A DNA stretch of 64,000 nucleotides from Paraburkholderia sp. BCC1885 (GTDB lineage: Bacteria; Pseudomonadota; Gammaproteobacteria; Burkholderiales; Burkholderiaceae): contig NZ_CAAJGM010000111.1 of the NCBI RefSeq assembly GCF_900996235.1, positions 620,001 to 684,000 of the forward strand, read 5' to 3'. Numbering within the stretch: position 1 is the first letter of the stretch; each line of letters starts with the position of its first letter. Of the stretch, positions 16,682 to 25,984 are shown one piece after another. The notes under the pieces were generated by a model that searched no databases, was not told where the DNA came from, and saw only the letters and a program-made list of their open reading frames with translations. The translations under genes and the position numbers were made by a program.

Positions 16682-18064
16682 TCAGATCGCCCAGCCGCCG
16701 AGATAAAACGCCGCCAGCACCACGGCAATCGCCACCGTGCCGACGTTCAGCTTGCGATACTCGCCGCTCACCACACGGCCGATCACCAGCGTGCTGAAGC
16801 CGAGCATGATGCCCGTCACGATGTTGGCGGTCAGCACGATAAACACAGCGCACACCAGACCCGACATCGCATCGACCATGTCGTCCATATCCAGCTTGCT
16901 CACGCTCGACAGCATCAGCAGGCCGACATACATCAGCGCCGGCGCCGTCGCATACGAAGGCACCAGCCCCGCGAGCGGCGAGAAAAACATCACCACGAGG
17001 AACAGCAGACCCACCACCGCCGCCGCCATGCCCGTCTTCGCGCCCGCCGCTACGCCGACCGTCGATTCGATGTACGCCGCCGCCGGCGCGCCGCCGAGGA
17101 AGCCCGAGAAAATCGAGCTCAGCGAGTCCGCCGTCAAGGCCCGGCCGCCGTTGATGATGCGGCCGTTGGCGTCGAGCTGACCGGCCTGCCCTGCGACGGC
17201 GCGGATCGTGCCGGTCGCGTCGAACACGGCCGTCATCACCAGGGCCAGCACGCTAGGCAGCACCGCCAGCGAAAGCGCGCCCTTGATGTCCATGGCGCCG
17301 ATCAGCGAAGCGTGTCCCGGCGCGCTCAATGAAGGCAGGGCAAACACGCCGTGGTACGACACCGCCGGATCGACCAGCAAGCCGATCGCCGAGATCGCGA
17401 CGATCACGATCAGGATCGAACCCGGCACGCGACGCCGCACCAGGCCGAAGATCGCCGCCAGCCCCGCCACCGACATCAGCGCCGGCAAGGCGGTGATATT
17501 GCCGAGCGACACCGGCAAGCCGGCGCCCGGGTTCTTGACTACGAGGCCCACGTCGTTGGCCGCGATCAGCAGCAGAAACAGGCCAATGCCGATTCCCGTG
17601 CCGTGCGCCACGCCCGAGGGCAGATTGCGCAGGATCCACGAACGCACGCCCGTCACCGAAATGCCGGTGAAGACAATGCCCATCAGAAACACCGCGCCGA
17701 GCGCGACGGTCGGATGCAACCCCTTGCCGAGCACGAGGCCAAAGGCGGTAAAGGCAGTCAGTGAAATGGCGCAGCCGATCGCGATGGGCAGCTTCGCCCA
17801 GACGCCCATCAGCAGCGAGCCGAAGGCGGTGGTGAGACACACGGCCACGAACACCGCGCTGGTGTCGAAACCCGCCTTGCCGAACATGCCCGGCACCACG
17901 AACACCGAATAAACCATCGCCAGAAACGTGGTGACGCCGGCGATGATTTCCTGACGCTGGGAACTCCCGCGCGAGGAGATTTCGAAGTACCGGTCGAGAA
18001 AGCCCCTGGAGTCGAAGGTTTCGATACCGACTTCGGAAATCGGCTGGGCGTGGGGTTCCATCAT
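16682..18064 (-). CDS. NCS2 family (AzgA-type) purine permease
   Basis: The 460-residue inner-membrane protein has the 12-14 hydrophobic segments of the nucleobase:cation symporter-2 family. The AzgA subgroup signs are [20 protein letters not shown] at about 38-57, [19 protein letters not shown] near 155 and the Glu of [18 protein letters not shown] near 330. Members take up adenine, guanine or hypoxanthine by proton symport. An excellent AAAGGAGG precedes two adjacent ATGs (18064 and 18061). Its leader contains a perfect 20-base dyad at 18095-18114. No purine-catabolic genes adjoin it. Confidence 0.9.
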   Translation of the reverse strand: MMEPHAQPISEVGIETFDSRGFLDRYFEISSRGSSQRQEIIAGVTTFLAMVYSVFVVPGMFGKAGFDTSAVFVAVCLTTAFGSLLMGVWAKLPIAIGCAISLTAFTAFGLVLGKGLHPTVALGAVFLMGIVFTGISVTGVRSWILRNLPSGVAHGTGIGIGLFLLLIAANDVGLVVKNPGAGLPVSLGNITALPALMSVAGLAAIFGLVRRRVPGSILIVIVAISAIGLLVDPAVSYHGVFALPSLSAPGHASLIGAMDIKGALSLAVLPSVLALVMTAVFDATGTIRAVAGQAGQLDANGRIINGGRALTADSLSSIFSGFLGGAPAAAYIESTVGVAAGAKTGMAAAVVGLLFLVVMFFSPLAGLVPSYATAPALMYVGLLMLSSVSKLDMDDMVDAMSGLVCAVFIVLTANIVTGIMLGFSTLVIGRVVSGEYRKLNVGTVAIAVVLAAFYLGGWAI

Positions 18065-18588
18065 GATGACTGCCTCCTTTATCAGCGTGCTGAAACAGCC
18101 GCTGGAGCGGCTGTCGTCAGGGTCGTCTCGTTACGTTGGTCTAATGTCGTGGGGCAAGTTTGGAACGTTCGCTTCAGCGGGCAGTCTGTGATGCAGACCG
18201 GTCGCGTCAGAATCGTCCGTCAGTTGCTGTCTCGAAATGTAGGCGAATACCAATATGCCTCCCATCGCATGAATGGCATGCCGGTCATGTCGCGATGCTT
18301 ATATCGTCCAAGACACGGCGGCAGGCGGGTTCAGCCCGCGTGTTAACACCTACGGTCTGTCACGCGCCTGTCGCATGCCTGGTGTTCGGCGGTGCATTCG
18401 GCGGTGCGCGCTTTGCGAAGCCGGCCACGCCACGCGGGCAGCCCTGCTCTGCTGTTTTCGTGCCAATCCGGGCCGGAACACGGTGCGCCGCAGGTTAAAC
18501 TCTGACGCATACGCCGTTTTCAATTGCAGCAGCGGCGGGAATGGCAAGCCAGGCGCGCCTCCCGCTCTCGCCCATGGAGTCCTTCTTG
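18065..18588. other. Divergent intergenic region, no gene supported
   Basis: The 524 bases between the permease and the PRC-barrel lipoprotein must hold both promoters. The only clear structure is the dyad at 18095-18114. Open frames here overlap each other in several frames and lack ribosome-binding sites. I see no purine riboswitch-like core. Confidence 0.6.
18095..18114. repeat. Perfect 20-base inverted repeat in the purine permease leader
   Basis: ACAGCCGCT-GG-AGCGGCTGT starts 30 bases upstream of the permease start codon, just beyond its ribosome-binding site. As RNA it forms a strong hairpin with a short loop; as DNA it could be an operator. No run of T follows on either strand, so it is not a normal terminator. 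Confidence 0.7.
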
Positions 18589-19566
18589 ATGAGTGGCGGT
18601 TTTCCACGTCCAGCTTGCCGTTATCCGGTCCTTCTCGTCCTTGCGGCTCTCGCCCTGTCGGGTTGCAGCCTGCTGCGCGGACCCCAACAGGCGCCGATCA
18701 CCGAGGCCGTGCCGGTGCTGGTCTCGCCCGACGGTTCGACGCTCGTCGCCGGACCGGCCGAGACCACCGTGCAGACGGAAACGACCCGGCCCGAAGCGCC
18801 GCCCAGGCCGAAGCGCCCGGCCGCTCCGCCGCATAAGGTCGAAGAGCCGCCTCCGCAGCCAGTCGCGCCGCCCGCGCCGCCGCCCGCGCCGGCGCCGCTG
18901 ATCGTGACGCGGCTGATCGACCGCAACCAGGCGCATGGCCTGCTCGACGCCGAAGTGCAGAAGCCCGACGGCAAGGTGGTCGGACGCGCGGTCGACCTCG
19001 TCACCGACGCAAGCGGCAGGCCGATCGAAATGGTCGTCAACCTGCAAGGGTTCCTGGGTGTCGGCGACCGCAAGGTCAACTTCCCGTGGAACGTCTTCCG
19101 CTTCACGCCCAACGCGAAGGCCGCCACCATCACGCTCAATCTGGCGCCGGGCCAGGCGCCGCCAGCGGATCGCTCGAAAGCGGCCGCGGCGGCGGCCGGC
19201 GCCGCCACCGCGACGCGCCTGCCGCTGCTCGATGCCACCGTGGAGCGGCCGAACGGCGCCAAGGTGGGCCGGGTGGTCGACGTGCTGATCGACAGCAATG
19301 CCCAGCCGCAAGCCGTGGTGCTCGACGTCAGCGGCATCATCAGCACCGACCGGCGCACGATTGCGGCGAACTGGACGGCGCTGCGCTTCGGCATGCGCGA
19401 CAAGGCGCTCTATCCGCTGCTGGACCTGAGCGATGCGGCGATCGCCGCGTCGCCCGCCTACGAGTCGAACCAGCCGATCCGCGCCGTGTCGCCCGCGCCA
19501 CCGCCGGCTCCGGCCGCAGCTTCGCCATCCACAGCGGCGGCTTCGACCGCACGGGCGTCGCGATGA
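18589..19566 (+). CDS. Lipoprotein with two PRC-barrel-like domains
   Basis: The 325-residue protein has a lipoprotein signal (hydrophobic stretch, then LSGC with Cys at residue 26), a Pro/Ala-rich linker (about 60-110) and two related beta domains. The first is around residues 120-185 (LLDAEVQKPDGKVVGRAVDLV) and the second around 218-285 (LLDATVERPNGAKVGRVVDVL). The duplicated D-A-x-V-x-(K/R)-P-(D/N)-G-x-x-V-G-R pattern matches PRC-barrel folds, which mediate protein contacts. It should be anchored in a membrane facing the periplasm. ATG 18589, with GGAGT upstream, is preferred to ATG 18574. Its stop overlaps the next start as ATGA, so it is coupled to the MFS transporter. Confidence 0.8.
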   Translation: MSGGFPRPACRYPVLLVLAALALSGCSLLRGPQQAPITEAVPVLVSPDGSTLVAGPAETTVQTETTRPEAPPRPKRPAAPPHKVEEPPPQPVAPPAPPPAPAPLIVTRLIDRNQAHGLLDAEVQKPDGKVVGRAVDLVTDASGRPIEMVVNLQGFLGVGDRKVNFPWNVFRFTPNAKAATITLNLAPGQAPPADRSKAAAAAAGAATATRLPLLDATVERPNGAKVGRVVDVLIDSNAQPQAVVLDVSGIISTDRRTIAANWTALRFGMRDKALYPLLDLSDAAIAASPAYESNQPIRAVSPAPPPAPAAASPSTAAASTARASR

Positions 19567-20813
19567 CAGGCCGGCTCATGGTTAATGCGCGCAGCCTGCG
19601 TGCGCTCGACTGGATGAACTTCTTCGTCGCCAATGTGCAGACGGGCTTCGGGCCGTTCATCGCTTCCTACCTGGCGTCGCACAAGTGGACCCAGGGGGAG
19701 ATCGGCATGGCGCTGTCGGTCGGCACGATCAGCGCGATGGTGAGCCAGGTGCCCGCCGGCGCCGCGGTCGACGCAATGAAGAACAAGAAAGGCGCCGCCA
19801 CCTGGGCGATCTTCGCGATCATCCTCTCGGCGGTGCTGCTCGCCAGCAGTCCGACCCTGCTGCCCGTGATCGCGGCCGAGGTGTTCCACGGCTTTGCCAG
19901 TTGCATGCTGGTGCCGGCGATGGCGGCCATCTCGTTCGCGCTGGTGGGACGCCAGAATCTCGGCGACCGGCTCGGCCGCAACGCGCGCTGGGCCTCGATT
20001 GGCAGCGCGGTGGCGGCCGGCCTGATGGGACTGTTCGGCGAGTACTTCTCGTCGCGCGCGGTATTCTGGCTGACCGCCGGCCTCGCCATGCCCGCGCTGA
20101 TCGCCCTGAGCATGGTGCAGAACACCGGCACGGTCGATCCCACGCCGCTCGCCAAACCCAAGCCACTGCCGGATGAAAACGAAAAGCGCGAAAGCCTGCG
20201 CGAACTGCTGCGCGATAAACGCATGCTGATCTTCGCGGCCTGCATCGTGCTGTTCCACCTGTCCAATGCGGCCATGCTGAATCTCGCCGCCGGCGAAGTG
20301 ACAGCCGGCATGGGCGACAACGTGCAGTTGGTGATCGCCGCCTGCATCATCGTGCCGCAGGCAATCGTGGCGATGATGTCGCCGTGGGTGGGACGCTCCG
20401 CGCAACGCTGGGGGCGCCGTCCCATCCTGCTGTTCGGCTTCGCGGCATTGCCGGTGCGCGCCCTGCTGTTTGCGGGGATCAGCAGCCCGTATCTGCTGGT
20501 GCCGGTACAGATGCTCGACGGCCTGAGCGCCGCGGTGTTCGGGGTAATGCTGCCGCTGATCGCCGCCGACGTGGCCGGCGGCAAGGGACGTTACAACCTG
20601 TGTATCGGGCTGTTCGGCCTCGCGGCCGGGATCGGCGCTACCTTGAGCACCGCCGCGGCGGGTTTTATTGCGGACCGGTTCAGCAATACGGTCAGCTTCT
20701 TTGGTCTCGCGGCGGCGGGTGCGCTGGCGGTGCTGCTGGTATGGGCGGCCATGCCGGAGACGCGCGAAAGCGAGACGGTGCAGCAGGCGGAAGGTGTGCC
20801 GGAAGCACGATAG
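19563..20813 (+). CDS. MFS transporter
   Basis: The 416-residue protein has twelve predicted membrane segments in two halves and MFS signatures (AGAAVDAMKNKK in loop 2-3, a central cytoplasmic loop at about 190-215, GRSAQRWGRRPILLFG in loop 8-9). It should export or import a small molecule using the proton gradient; the substrate is not evident. The ATG at 19563 overlaps the PRC-barrel lipoprotein stop (ATGA), so translation is coupled. It converges on argP. Confidence 0.88.
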   Translation: MTGRLMVNARSLRALDWMNFFVANVQTGFGPFIASYLASHKWTQGEIGMALSVGTISAMVSQVPAGAAVDAMKNKKGAATWAIFAIILSAVLLASSPTLLPVIAAEVFHGFASCMLVPAMAAISFALVGRQNLGDRLGRNARWASIGSAVAAGLMGLFGEYFSSRAVFWLTAGLAMPALIALSMVQNTGTVDPTPLAKPKPLPDENEKRESLRELLRDKRMLIFAACIVLFHLSNAAMLNLAAGEVTAGMGDNVQLVIAACIIVPQAIVAMMSPWVGRSAQRWGRRPILLFGFAALPVRALLFAGISSPYLLVPVQMLDGLSAAVFGVMLPLIAADVAGGKGRYNLCIGLFGLAAGIGATLSTAAAGFIADRFSNTVSFFGLAAAGALAVLLVWAAMPETRESETVQQAEGVPEAR

Positions 20814-20836
20814 CTTTGGCCCGCGAGCAACCGGCC

Positions 20837-20865
20837 GGTCGTGACAGTCACGATACTGCACGACC
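20837..20865. terminator. Possible bidirectional hairpin between convergent MFS and argP genes
   Basis: GGTCGTG (20837-20843) pairs with CACGACC (20859-20865) in the short gap between two converging genes. There is no U tract on either strand, so it is a weak terminator or a transcript-end stem. Confidence 0.4.
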
Positions 20866-20887
20866 GCCGGCTGGCACCGTCCGCTGC

Positions 20888-21781
20888 TTAATCCAGAAAC
20901 TGCGCCGCCTGCTTGCGCAACGCCGCGCCGAAATCGTCGAGCCAGCCAATCGACAGACGCCAGCTCTGCCAGTAAAGATCGACGTCGATCGGCTTGCCCG
21001 GCGCCATGTCCACCAGCTCGCCGCGCTCGAGATGGGCCGCGATCATCCGCTCGGGGCATAGGCCCCACCCCATCCCCGTCACGCACGCCCGCAGAAAACC
21101 CGCCACGTGCGGGATCCAGTGAAACGGCGGATCGAGCTCCGCGCGCGTGATCCGCCGCATGAAGCGTTTCTGCAGCTGATCTTTCGGATTGAAGTCGACG
21201 CACGGTGTGCCGCGCAGCGTCTCGCGCGTCACGCCCTGCGCAAAGTAGCGCGCGTAGAAATCCGGCGCGCACACCGCCAGATAACGCATCCGCCCAAGCC
21301 GCACCGAGCGGCAGCCCTGCACCGGCTCGGCCTGGGTGGTGACCGCGCCCTGCACGCTGCCGTCGCGAATCCGCTGCGCGGTGTGATCCTGATCGTCGAT
21401 CACGAGATCGAGCAGGATCTCGCGGTCGACGCAAAAGCCCGCCACGGCATCGATAAACCACGTCCCCACGCTGTCGTCGTTGACCGCCACGCGCAGTGTG
21501 GGCCACGACTCCGCCAGAGCGCCCGGCAACGCGGGCAAGCGCCCCGTCAGCTCCGATTCGAGCAATTGCACCCGCTCGGTATGACGGCACAGCAAGGCGC
21601 CGGAGGTGGTCGCCACACACGGCTGGCCACGCTTGACGAGCACGCTGCCCACCCGCTCCTCCAGCAGTTTCACGCGTTGCGATACCGCCGACGGCGTCAC
21701 GTTCAACTCGTTCGCGGCGCGGTCGAACGAACCGTGACGCACCACGGCCGCCAGCGCATCCAGCAAGGCGTAGTCCAGCAT
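20888..21781 (-). CDS. argP: ArgP, LysR-type regulator of arginine/lysine export
   Basis: The 297-residue protein matches ArgP (IciA) along its length: MLDYALLDALAAVVRHGSF, then NVTPSAVSQRVKLLEERVG in the DNA-binding domain, and LPGALAESWPTLRVAVNDDS opening the effector domain. ArgP senses intracellular arginine or lysine and activates argO. It is divergently transcribed from the LysE-type exporter at 21880, the classic arrangement. The shared 98-base gap includes an AT-rich stretch (21795-21815) suited to an ArgP site. Confidence 0.93.
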   Translation of the reverse strand: MLDYALLDALAAVVRHGSFDRAANELNVTPSAVSQRVKLLEERVGSVLVKRGQPCVATTSGALLCRHTERVQLLESELTGRLPALPGALAESWPTLRVAVNDDSVGTWFIDAVAGFCVDREILLDLVIDDQDHTAQRIRDGSVQGAVTTQAEPVQGCRSVRLGRMRYLAVCAPDFYARYFAQGVTRETLRGTPCVDFNPKDQLQKRFMRRITRAELDPPFHWIPHVAGFLRACVTGMGWGLCPERMIAAHLERGELVDMAPGKPIDVDLYWQSWRLSIGWLDDFGAALRKQAAQFLD

Positions 21782-21879
21782 TAGCGTTCCTTAATCGGCA
21801 TTACGTAAATTAGCTTCTCTTATGAGACGCGAAACCGCAGACTAGCGCCAATTCGTCTCACCCGTCTACTGGATCTCTT

Positions 21880-22536
21880 ATGGATTGGCTCGCTTTCTCC
21901 CACGGAGCGGCGCTGTGCGCGTCGCTGATCGTGACTATCGGCGCGCAAAACGCCTTTGTTTTGCGGCAAGGCATCATGCGCTCGCACGTCGGCAAGATCG
22001 TGCTGCTGTGCGCGTTGTCGGATTTCATCCTGATCGGCGCGGGCGTCGGCGGCGCGTCGGTGCTGGTGGAGCGCTATCCGGTTTTCGTCCATACCATGCT
22101 GTATGTCGGGCTCGCCTACCTCGCGTGGTTCGGCTTGAATGCGCTGCGCCGCGCGGTGCGACCCGGTCATGCGGTGCTGGACGTGAACGCCCCCGGCGAT
22201 GCGAGCGCGGGCCACGGCAGCGCCGCCGCGCCGGATGCCCCTGCCGCGCAACGCGCCATGCCGGTCATCCTGATGACGCTGGCCTTCACGTGGCTCAACC
22301 CGCACGTGTATCTCGACACCTTTTTGCTGATCGGCACCGCCGGCGCGCGTGAAGCGCTGAACGGCCGGGTCGCGTTCGCACTCGGTGCGATGACGGTCAG
22401 CGCCGTATGGTTCGTCGGCCTCGGCTACGGCGCCCGCGCGCTCGCTCCGCTGTTTCGCCGCGCCACGGCCTGGCGCGTGCTGGATGGCGCAATCGGCAGC
22501 ATGGTTCTGCTGCTCGCCGTCACGCAGTTGCGCTGA
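21880..22536 (+). CDS. argO: LysE/ArgO family basic amino acid exporter
   Basis: The 218-residue inner-membrane protein has about six hydrophobic segments and LysE-family hallmarks: LIVTIGAQNAFVLRQGI at about 14-31 and FTWLNPHVYLDTFLLIG at about 132-149. These exporters relieve toxic build-up of arginine, lysine or the analogue canavanine. The divergent argP gene supplies regulation. The hydrophilic segment at residues 88-125 separates the two halves, as in the family. Confidence 0.92.
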   Translation: MDWLAFSHGAALCASLIVTIGAQNAFVLRQGIMRSHVGKIVLLCALSDFILIGAGVGGASVLVERYPVFVHTMLYVGLAYLAWFGLNALRRAVRPGHAVLDVNAPGDASAGHGSAAAPDAPAAQRAMPVILMTLAFTWLNPHVYLDTFLLIGTAGAREALNGRVAFALGAMTVSAVWFVGLGYGARALAPLFRRATAWRVLDGAIGSMVLLLAVTQLR

Positions 22537-22708
22537 GCCTGCCGCGAGGCGTGGCCGCGACGGCCGGCCGGTCATCAAGGGCGGCCACGACGACCATCCA
22601 CGAGGCACGCAAAGACGCATAGACGCCTCCGGGCACCTCAAACCAAAAGCGCGACAGGAAGCCGTAGAATCGGTCTTCCGTCCCGCTTTTTCATGCGCCC
22701 TCGCCCTC

Positions 22709-23614
22709 ATGGTCAATCCGACGCACTTCGATCTGCACTCTCTGCGCGTCTTTCTGACGGTCGCCGAAACCGGCAGCCTGACGCGCGCCGCCGAACGCAG
22801 CCATATGACGCTCTCGGCGATCAGCAAGCGCATCGCCGACCTCGAACGCGCCACCGATTGCGCCCTGCTGGTGCGTCATCCACGCGGCGTCGAACTGACG
22901 CCGGCGGGTCATGGCCTGCTGAATCACGCGCTGCAGGTGCTCGACCAGGTCAACCGGATGGCGAGCGAAATGAGCGACTTCGCGGTGGGCGTTCGCGGCC
23001 ACGTGCGGATCTGGGCCAACACTTCGGCGATCGTGCAGTTTTTGCCCACGGATCTGCAGCGCTTTCTCGCCGACAACCCCAGCGTCAAGATCTCGCTCGA
23101 AGAACGCCTGAGCGGCGAAGTGATCGAGTCGCTCGGCGCGGGTCGCGCGGATCTCGGCGTGTTCGCCGACAACGTCCCCGCGCCGCTGGTCGACAAGCGC
23201 CTGTACCGGCGCGACCGGTTGATCGTCCTGGTACCCGCGGACCACGCGCTCGCCGGCGTCAAGCAAATCGCCTTCGCCGACACGCTGGAATACGACTACA
23301 TCGCGCTCGCCGCTGGCAGTTCACTGCTGCTGCGCATGATGGACGCCGCCCTCGCGGTCGAACGGCCGCTGCGCCTGCGCATCCAGATGCGCAGTTTCGA
23401 CGGCATCTGCCGGATGATCGAAGCGGGCCTCGGCATCGGCATGCTGCCCGCCACCGCCGTGCGCCCGGAGATTCTCGCGGCCGGCCTGCGCGCGGTCCAA
23501 CTGACCGACGCATGGGCCGAACGCACGCTGTGGGTCGGCGTCAAGGACGCCCAGACGCTGACGCCGGAAGCGGCCCGGCTGTTCGACTTCATGTCGGCCG
23601 CGCCGGCGGGTTGA
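22709..23614 (+). CDS. LysR-family transcriptional regulator
   Basis: The 301-residue regulator has its winged helix-turn-helix at about residues 8-65 (GSLTRAAERSHMTLSAISKRIADLE) and the effector domain from about 92. I chose ATG 22709 because the family begins a few residues before HFDLHSLRVFLTV; the frame stays open upstream into argO without a start signal. It points toward the CoA-transferase and lyase genes 200 bases downstream on the same strand, so it may control them, though the gap suggests a separate promoter. Confidence 0.88.
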   Translation: MVNPTHFDLHSLRVFLTVAETGSLTRAAERSHMTLSAISKRIADLERATDCALLVRHPRGVELTPAGHGLLNHALQVLDQVNRMASEMSDFAVGVRGHVRIWANTSAIVQFLPTDLQRFLADNPSVKISLEERLSGEVIESLGAGRADLGVFADNVPAPLVDKRLYRRDRLIVLVPADHALAGVKQIAFADTLEYDYIALAAGSSLLLRMMDAALAVERPLRLRIQMRSFDGICRMIEAGLGIGMLPATAVRPEILAAGLRAVQLTDAWAERTLWVGVKDAQTLTPEAARLFDFMSAAPAG

Positions 23615-23628
23615 CAACGGCGCATCGC

Positions 23629-23668
23629 GCCAAAGCGCGGCAAGGAAAGCCAAAGCACGGCAAAGCAC
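23629..23668. repeat. Two imperfect tandem copies of a 20-base unit
   Basis: GCCAAAGCGCGGCAAGGAAA at 23629-23648 is followed directly by GCCAAAGCACGGCAAAGCAC (16 of 20 identical), right after the LysR stop. The surrounding bases continue a degenerate AAGC/ACGC rhythm to about 23700. This is probably slippage-derived spacer. Confidence 0.6.
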
Positions 23669-23814
23669 ACCAACGAACGCCGAGGCACGCCGAACCTCGG
23701 CGCAGCAGGCGCCCTTTCCCCCCGGGAAAGGGTCCGTGAACAATCCGACATTCCCAAGGCCGCCGCGCTGCGTCACTATTCTCTGCATCGCAATACACAG
23801 AATGGAGACACGGC

Positions 23815-25005
23815 ATGGCTGGACCGCTCGACGGAATCCGCGTCCTCGAACTCGGACAACTGATTGCCGGCCCGTTCGCGAGCCGCCTGCTCGCCGAGTT
23901 CGGCGCCGACGTCATCAAGATCGAACCGCCCCACACGGGCGACCCGCTGCGCAAATGGCGCATGCTGCACGACGGCACCTCGGTCTGGTGGGCTTCGCAG
24001 TCGCGCAACAAGCGCTCGGTCACACTCGACCTGCGCGACCCCGAAGGTCAGGCAATCGCCCGCCGCCTCGCGGCCGAGGCCGATGTCGTGATCGAAAATT
24101 TCCGCCCCGGTGCGCTCGAAGGCTGGGGCCTCGGCTGGGACGCGCTACACGAATTGAATCCCAAGCTCGTCATGCTGCGGGTCTCGGGCTACGGCCAGAC
24201 CGGCCCGTATCGGGATCTGCCCGGCTTCGGCGTGATCGGCGAAGCGATGGGCGGCCTGCGTCACCTCAGCGGCGAACCGGACCGCACGCCAGTGCGCGTC
24301 GGCGTGTCGATCGGCGATTCGCTGGCCGCTCTGCATGGCGTGATCGGCATTCTGCTGGCGCTGCGCCATCGCGACCAGCAAGGCGGCGAAGGCCAGATGA
24401 TCGACGTCGCGCTGTATGAATCGGTGTTCAACATGATGGAAAGCCTGCTGCCCGAATACTCGGTGTTCGGCGCGGTCCGGCAAGCGGCGGGCAGCAGCCT
24501 GCCGGGCATCGCGCCCTCCAATGCGTATCGCTGCCGCGACGGCAAATATGCGCTGATCGCGGGCAATGGCGACAGCATCTTCCGCCGCCTGATGGAAGTA
24601 ATCGAGCGCCCGGATCTCGCCGCCGACCCCGCGCTCGCGCAAAACGACGGCCGCGTGGCCAACGTGGAACGGCTCGACGCCGCCATCGGCGCCTGGACCG
24701 GGCAGCACTCGCTCGACGAAGTGCTGGCCCATCTGAACGAAGCGCGTATTCCGGCCGGCAAGATCTACGACGTCGCCGACATCGCCGCCGACCCGCATTA
24801 CCGCGCCCGCGAGATGATCCTCAATAGCACGCTCGACGACGGCACGCCGGTGCAATTGCCGGGCGTGCTGCCCAAGCTCAACGCCACGCCCGGCACGGTG
24901 CGTAGCCGCGCGCCAGCACTTGGCGAACACACCGACGAAGTGCTCGCCTCGCTCGGCCTGAACGACACCCAACGCGCCGCCCTGCGCGAACGCGGCGTGA
25001 TCTGA
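23815..25005 (+). CDS. CaiB/BaiF family (class III) CoA-transferase
   Basis: The 396-residue protein carries class III CoA-transferase features: LDGIRVLELGQLIAGPFASR at the start, FGADVIKIEPP at 29-39, RNKRSVTLDLRDPEGQ at 64-79 and the catalytic Asp in VGVSIGDSLAAL at residue 168. It should move CoA from an acyl-CoA donor such as succinyl-CoA to a carboxylic acid. The lyase gene begins 22 bases downstream, suggesting the acid is 3-hydroxy-3-methylglutarate or a similar hydroxy-dicarboxylate. The substrate is inferred. GGAG precedes the ATG. Confidence 0.9.
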   Translation: MAGPLDGIRVLELGQLIAGPFASRLLAEFGADVIKIEPPHTGDPLRKWRMLHDGTSVWWASQSRNKRSVTLDLRDPEGQAIARRLAAEADVVIENFRPGALEGWGLGWDALHELNPKLVMLRVSGYGQTGPYRDLPGFGVIGEAMGGLRHLSGEPDRTPVRVGVSIGDSLAALHGVIGILLALRHRDQQGGEGQMIDVALYESVFNMMESLLPEYSVFGAVRQAAGSSLPGIAPSNAYRCRDGKYALIAGNGDSIFRRLMEVIERPDLAADPALAQNDGRVANVERLDAAIGAWTGQHSLDEVLAHLNEARIPAGKIYDVADIAADPHYRAREMILNSTLDDGTPVQLPGVLPKLNATPGTVRSRAPALGEHTDEVLASLGLNDTQRAALRERGVI

Positions 25006-25027
25006 CGCATTCTCACGGAGCCCCATC

Positions 25028-25984
25028 ATGAGCGCCATCCGCCCGCGCCTGTACATCCAGGAAGTCGCCACCCGCGACGGCTTCCAGAACGAAGCCCGCT
25101 TTATCGAAACCGACGACAAGGTCGCCCTGATCGATCGCCTGAGCGCCTGCGGCTTCGCCAAGATCGAAGTGACGTCGTTCACCTCGCCGCGCGCCATCCC
25201 GGCCCTGCTCGACGCCGAGGCGGTGATGCATCGCATCGTGCGCGCGCCGGGCGTCGTCTATACCGTGCTGGTACCCAACGTGCGCGGTGCCGAACGGGCA
25301 CTGTCGTGCGACGTCGACGAGGTCAATCTCGTCATGTCGGTCAGCGAAACGCATAACCGCGCCAATCTGCGCATGAGCCGCTCGGAATCATTCGGACAAC
25401 TACGCGATGTGATCGAGGTCGTCAGCAAGACGCGGGTGGCGATCAACGTGTCGTTGTCGACGGCGTTCGGCTGTCCGATGGAAGGCGATGTGGCCGAGGA
25501 CGAAGTGCTGGCGTGGGTAGGACGTTTCGCCGAGCTGGGCGTGCATGGCGTCACGCTGTGCGACACCACCGGCATGGCGTATCCGAATCAGGTGCGGCAA
25601 CTGGCGCGACGCACGCGTGACGCATTCGCCGCGCTCGACACCACCCTGCACTTTCACAACACACGCGGCATGGCGCTCGCCAACACACTGGCGGCGCTGG
25701 ACGCGGGCATCGACCGCTTCGATGCATCGCTTGGGGGCTTGGGTGGCTGCCCGTATGCGCCGGGCGCAAGCGGCAACGTCTGCACGGAGGAACTCGTGCA
25801 TATGCTGGAGCTGAACGGCTACGACACGGGCGTCGACCTGGCGGGCGCGCTGGAAGCGGCCGCGCGCCTGCCGGGCTTGATCGGCCACGACGTGCCGAGC
25901 CAGTTGCTCAAGGCGGGACGGCGGCTCGATCTGCATCCCGCGCCTGAGGCCGGCACGCAGCGTCCGCCTGCTGCCGGGCATTGA
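25028..25984 (+). CDS. Hydroxymethylglutaryl-CoA lyase family enzyme
   Basis: The 318-residue TIM-barrel enzyme has the HMG-CoA lyase signatures: EVATRDGFQNEARF at 13-26 (metal-binding Asp, catalytic Arg), VEVTSFTSPRAIPALLDA near 50, HFHNTRGMALANTLAALDAG near 208 (metal His) and GGLGGCPYAPGASGN near 238 (catalytic Cys). It cleaves HMG-CoA or a close analogue to acetyl-CoA and a keto acid. Pairing with a CoA-transferase and no leucine-degradation genes suggests use of a free hydroxy-dicarboxylic acid. Confidence 0.9.
   Translation: MSAIRPRLYIQEVATRDGFQNEARFIETDDKVALIDRLSACGFAKIEVTSFTSPRAIPALLDAEAVMHRIVRAPGVVYTVLVPNVRGAERALSCDVDEVNLVMSVSETHNRANLRMSRSESFGQLRDVIEVVSKTRVAINVSLSTAFGCPMEGDVAEDEVLAWVGRFAELGVHGVTLCDTTGMAYPNQVRQLARRTRDAFAALDTTLHFHNTRGMALANTLAALDAGIDRFDASLGGLGGCPYAPGASGNVCTEELVHMLELNGYDTGVDLAGALEAAARLPGLIGHDVPSQLLKAGRRLDLHPAPEAGTQRPPAAGH

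Noticed and set aside
18065..18588. Purine riboswitch before the NCS2 permease
   Set aside because: I find only a simple hairpin; the conserved three-helix purine riboswitch core is not visible.
19458..21620. A 720-codon open frame antisense to the MFS gene and partly through argP
   Set aside because: It is the shadow of GC-rich coding DNA: it is full of Arg, Gly, Ala and His, has no domain, and overlaps two well-supported genes.
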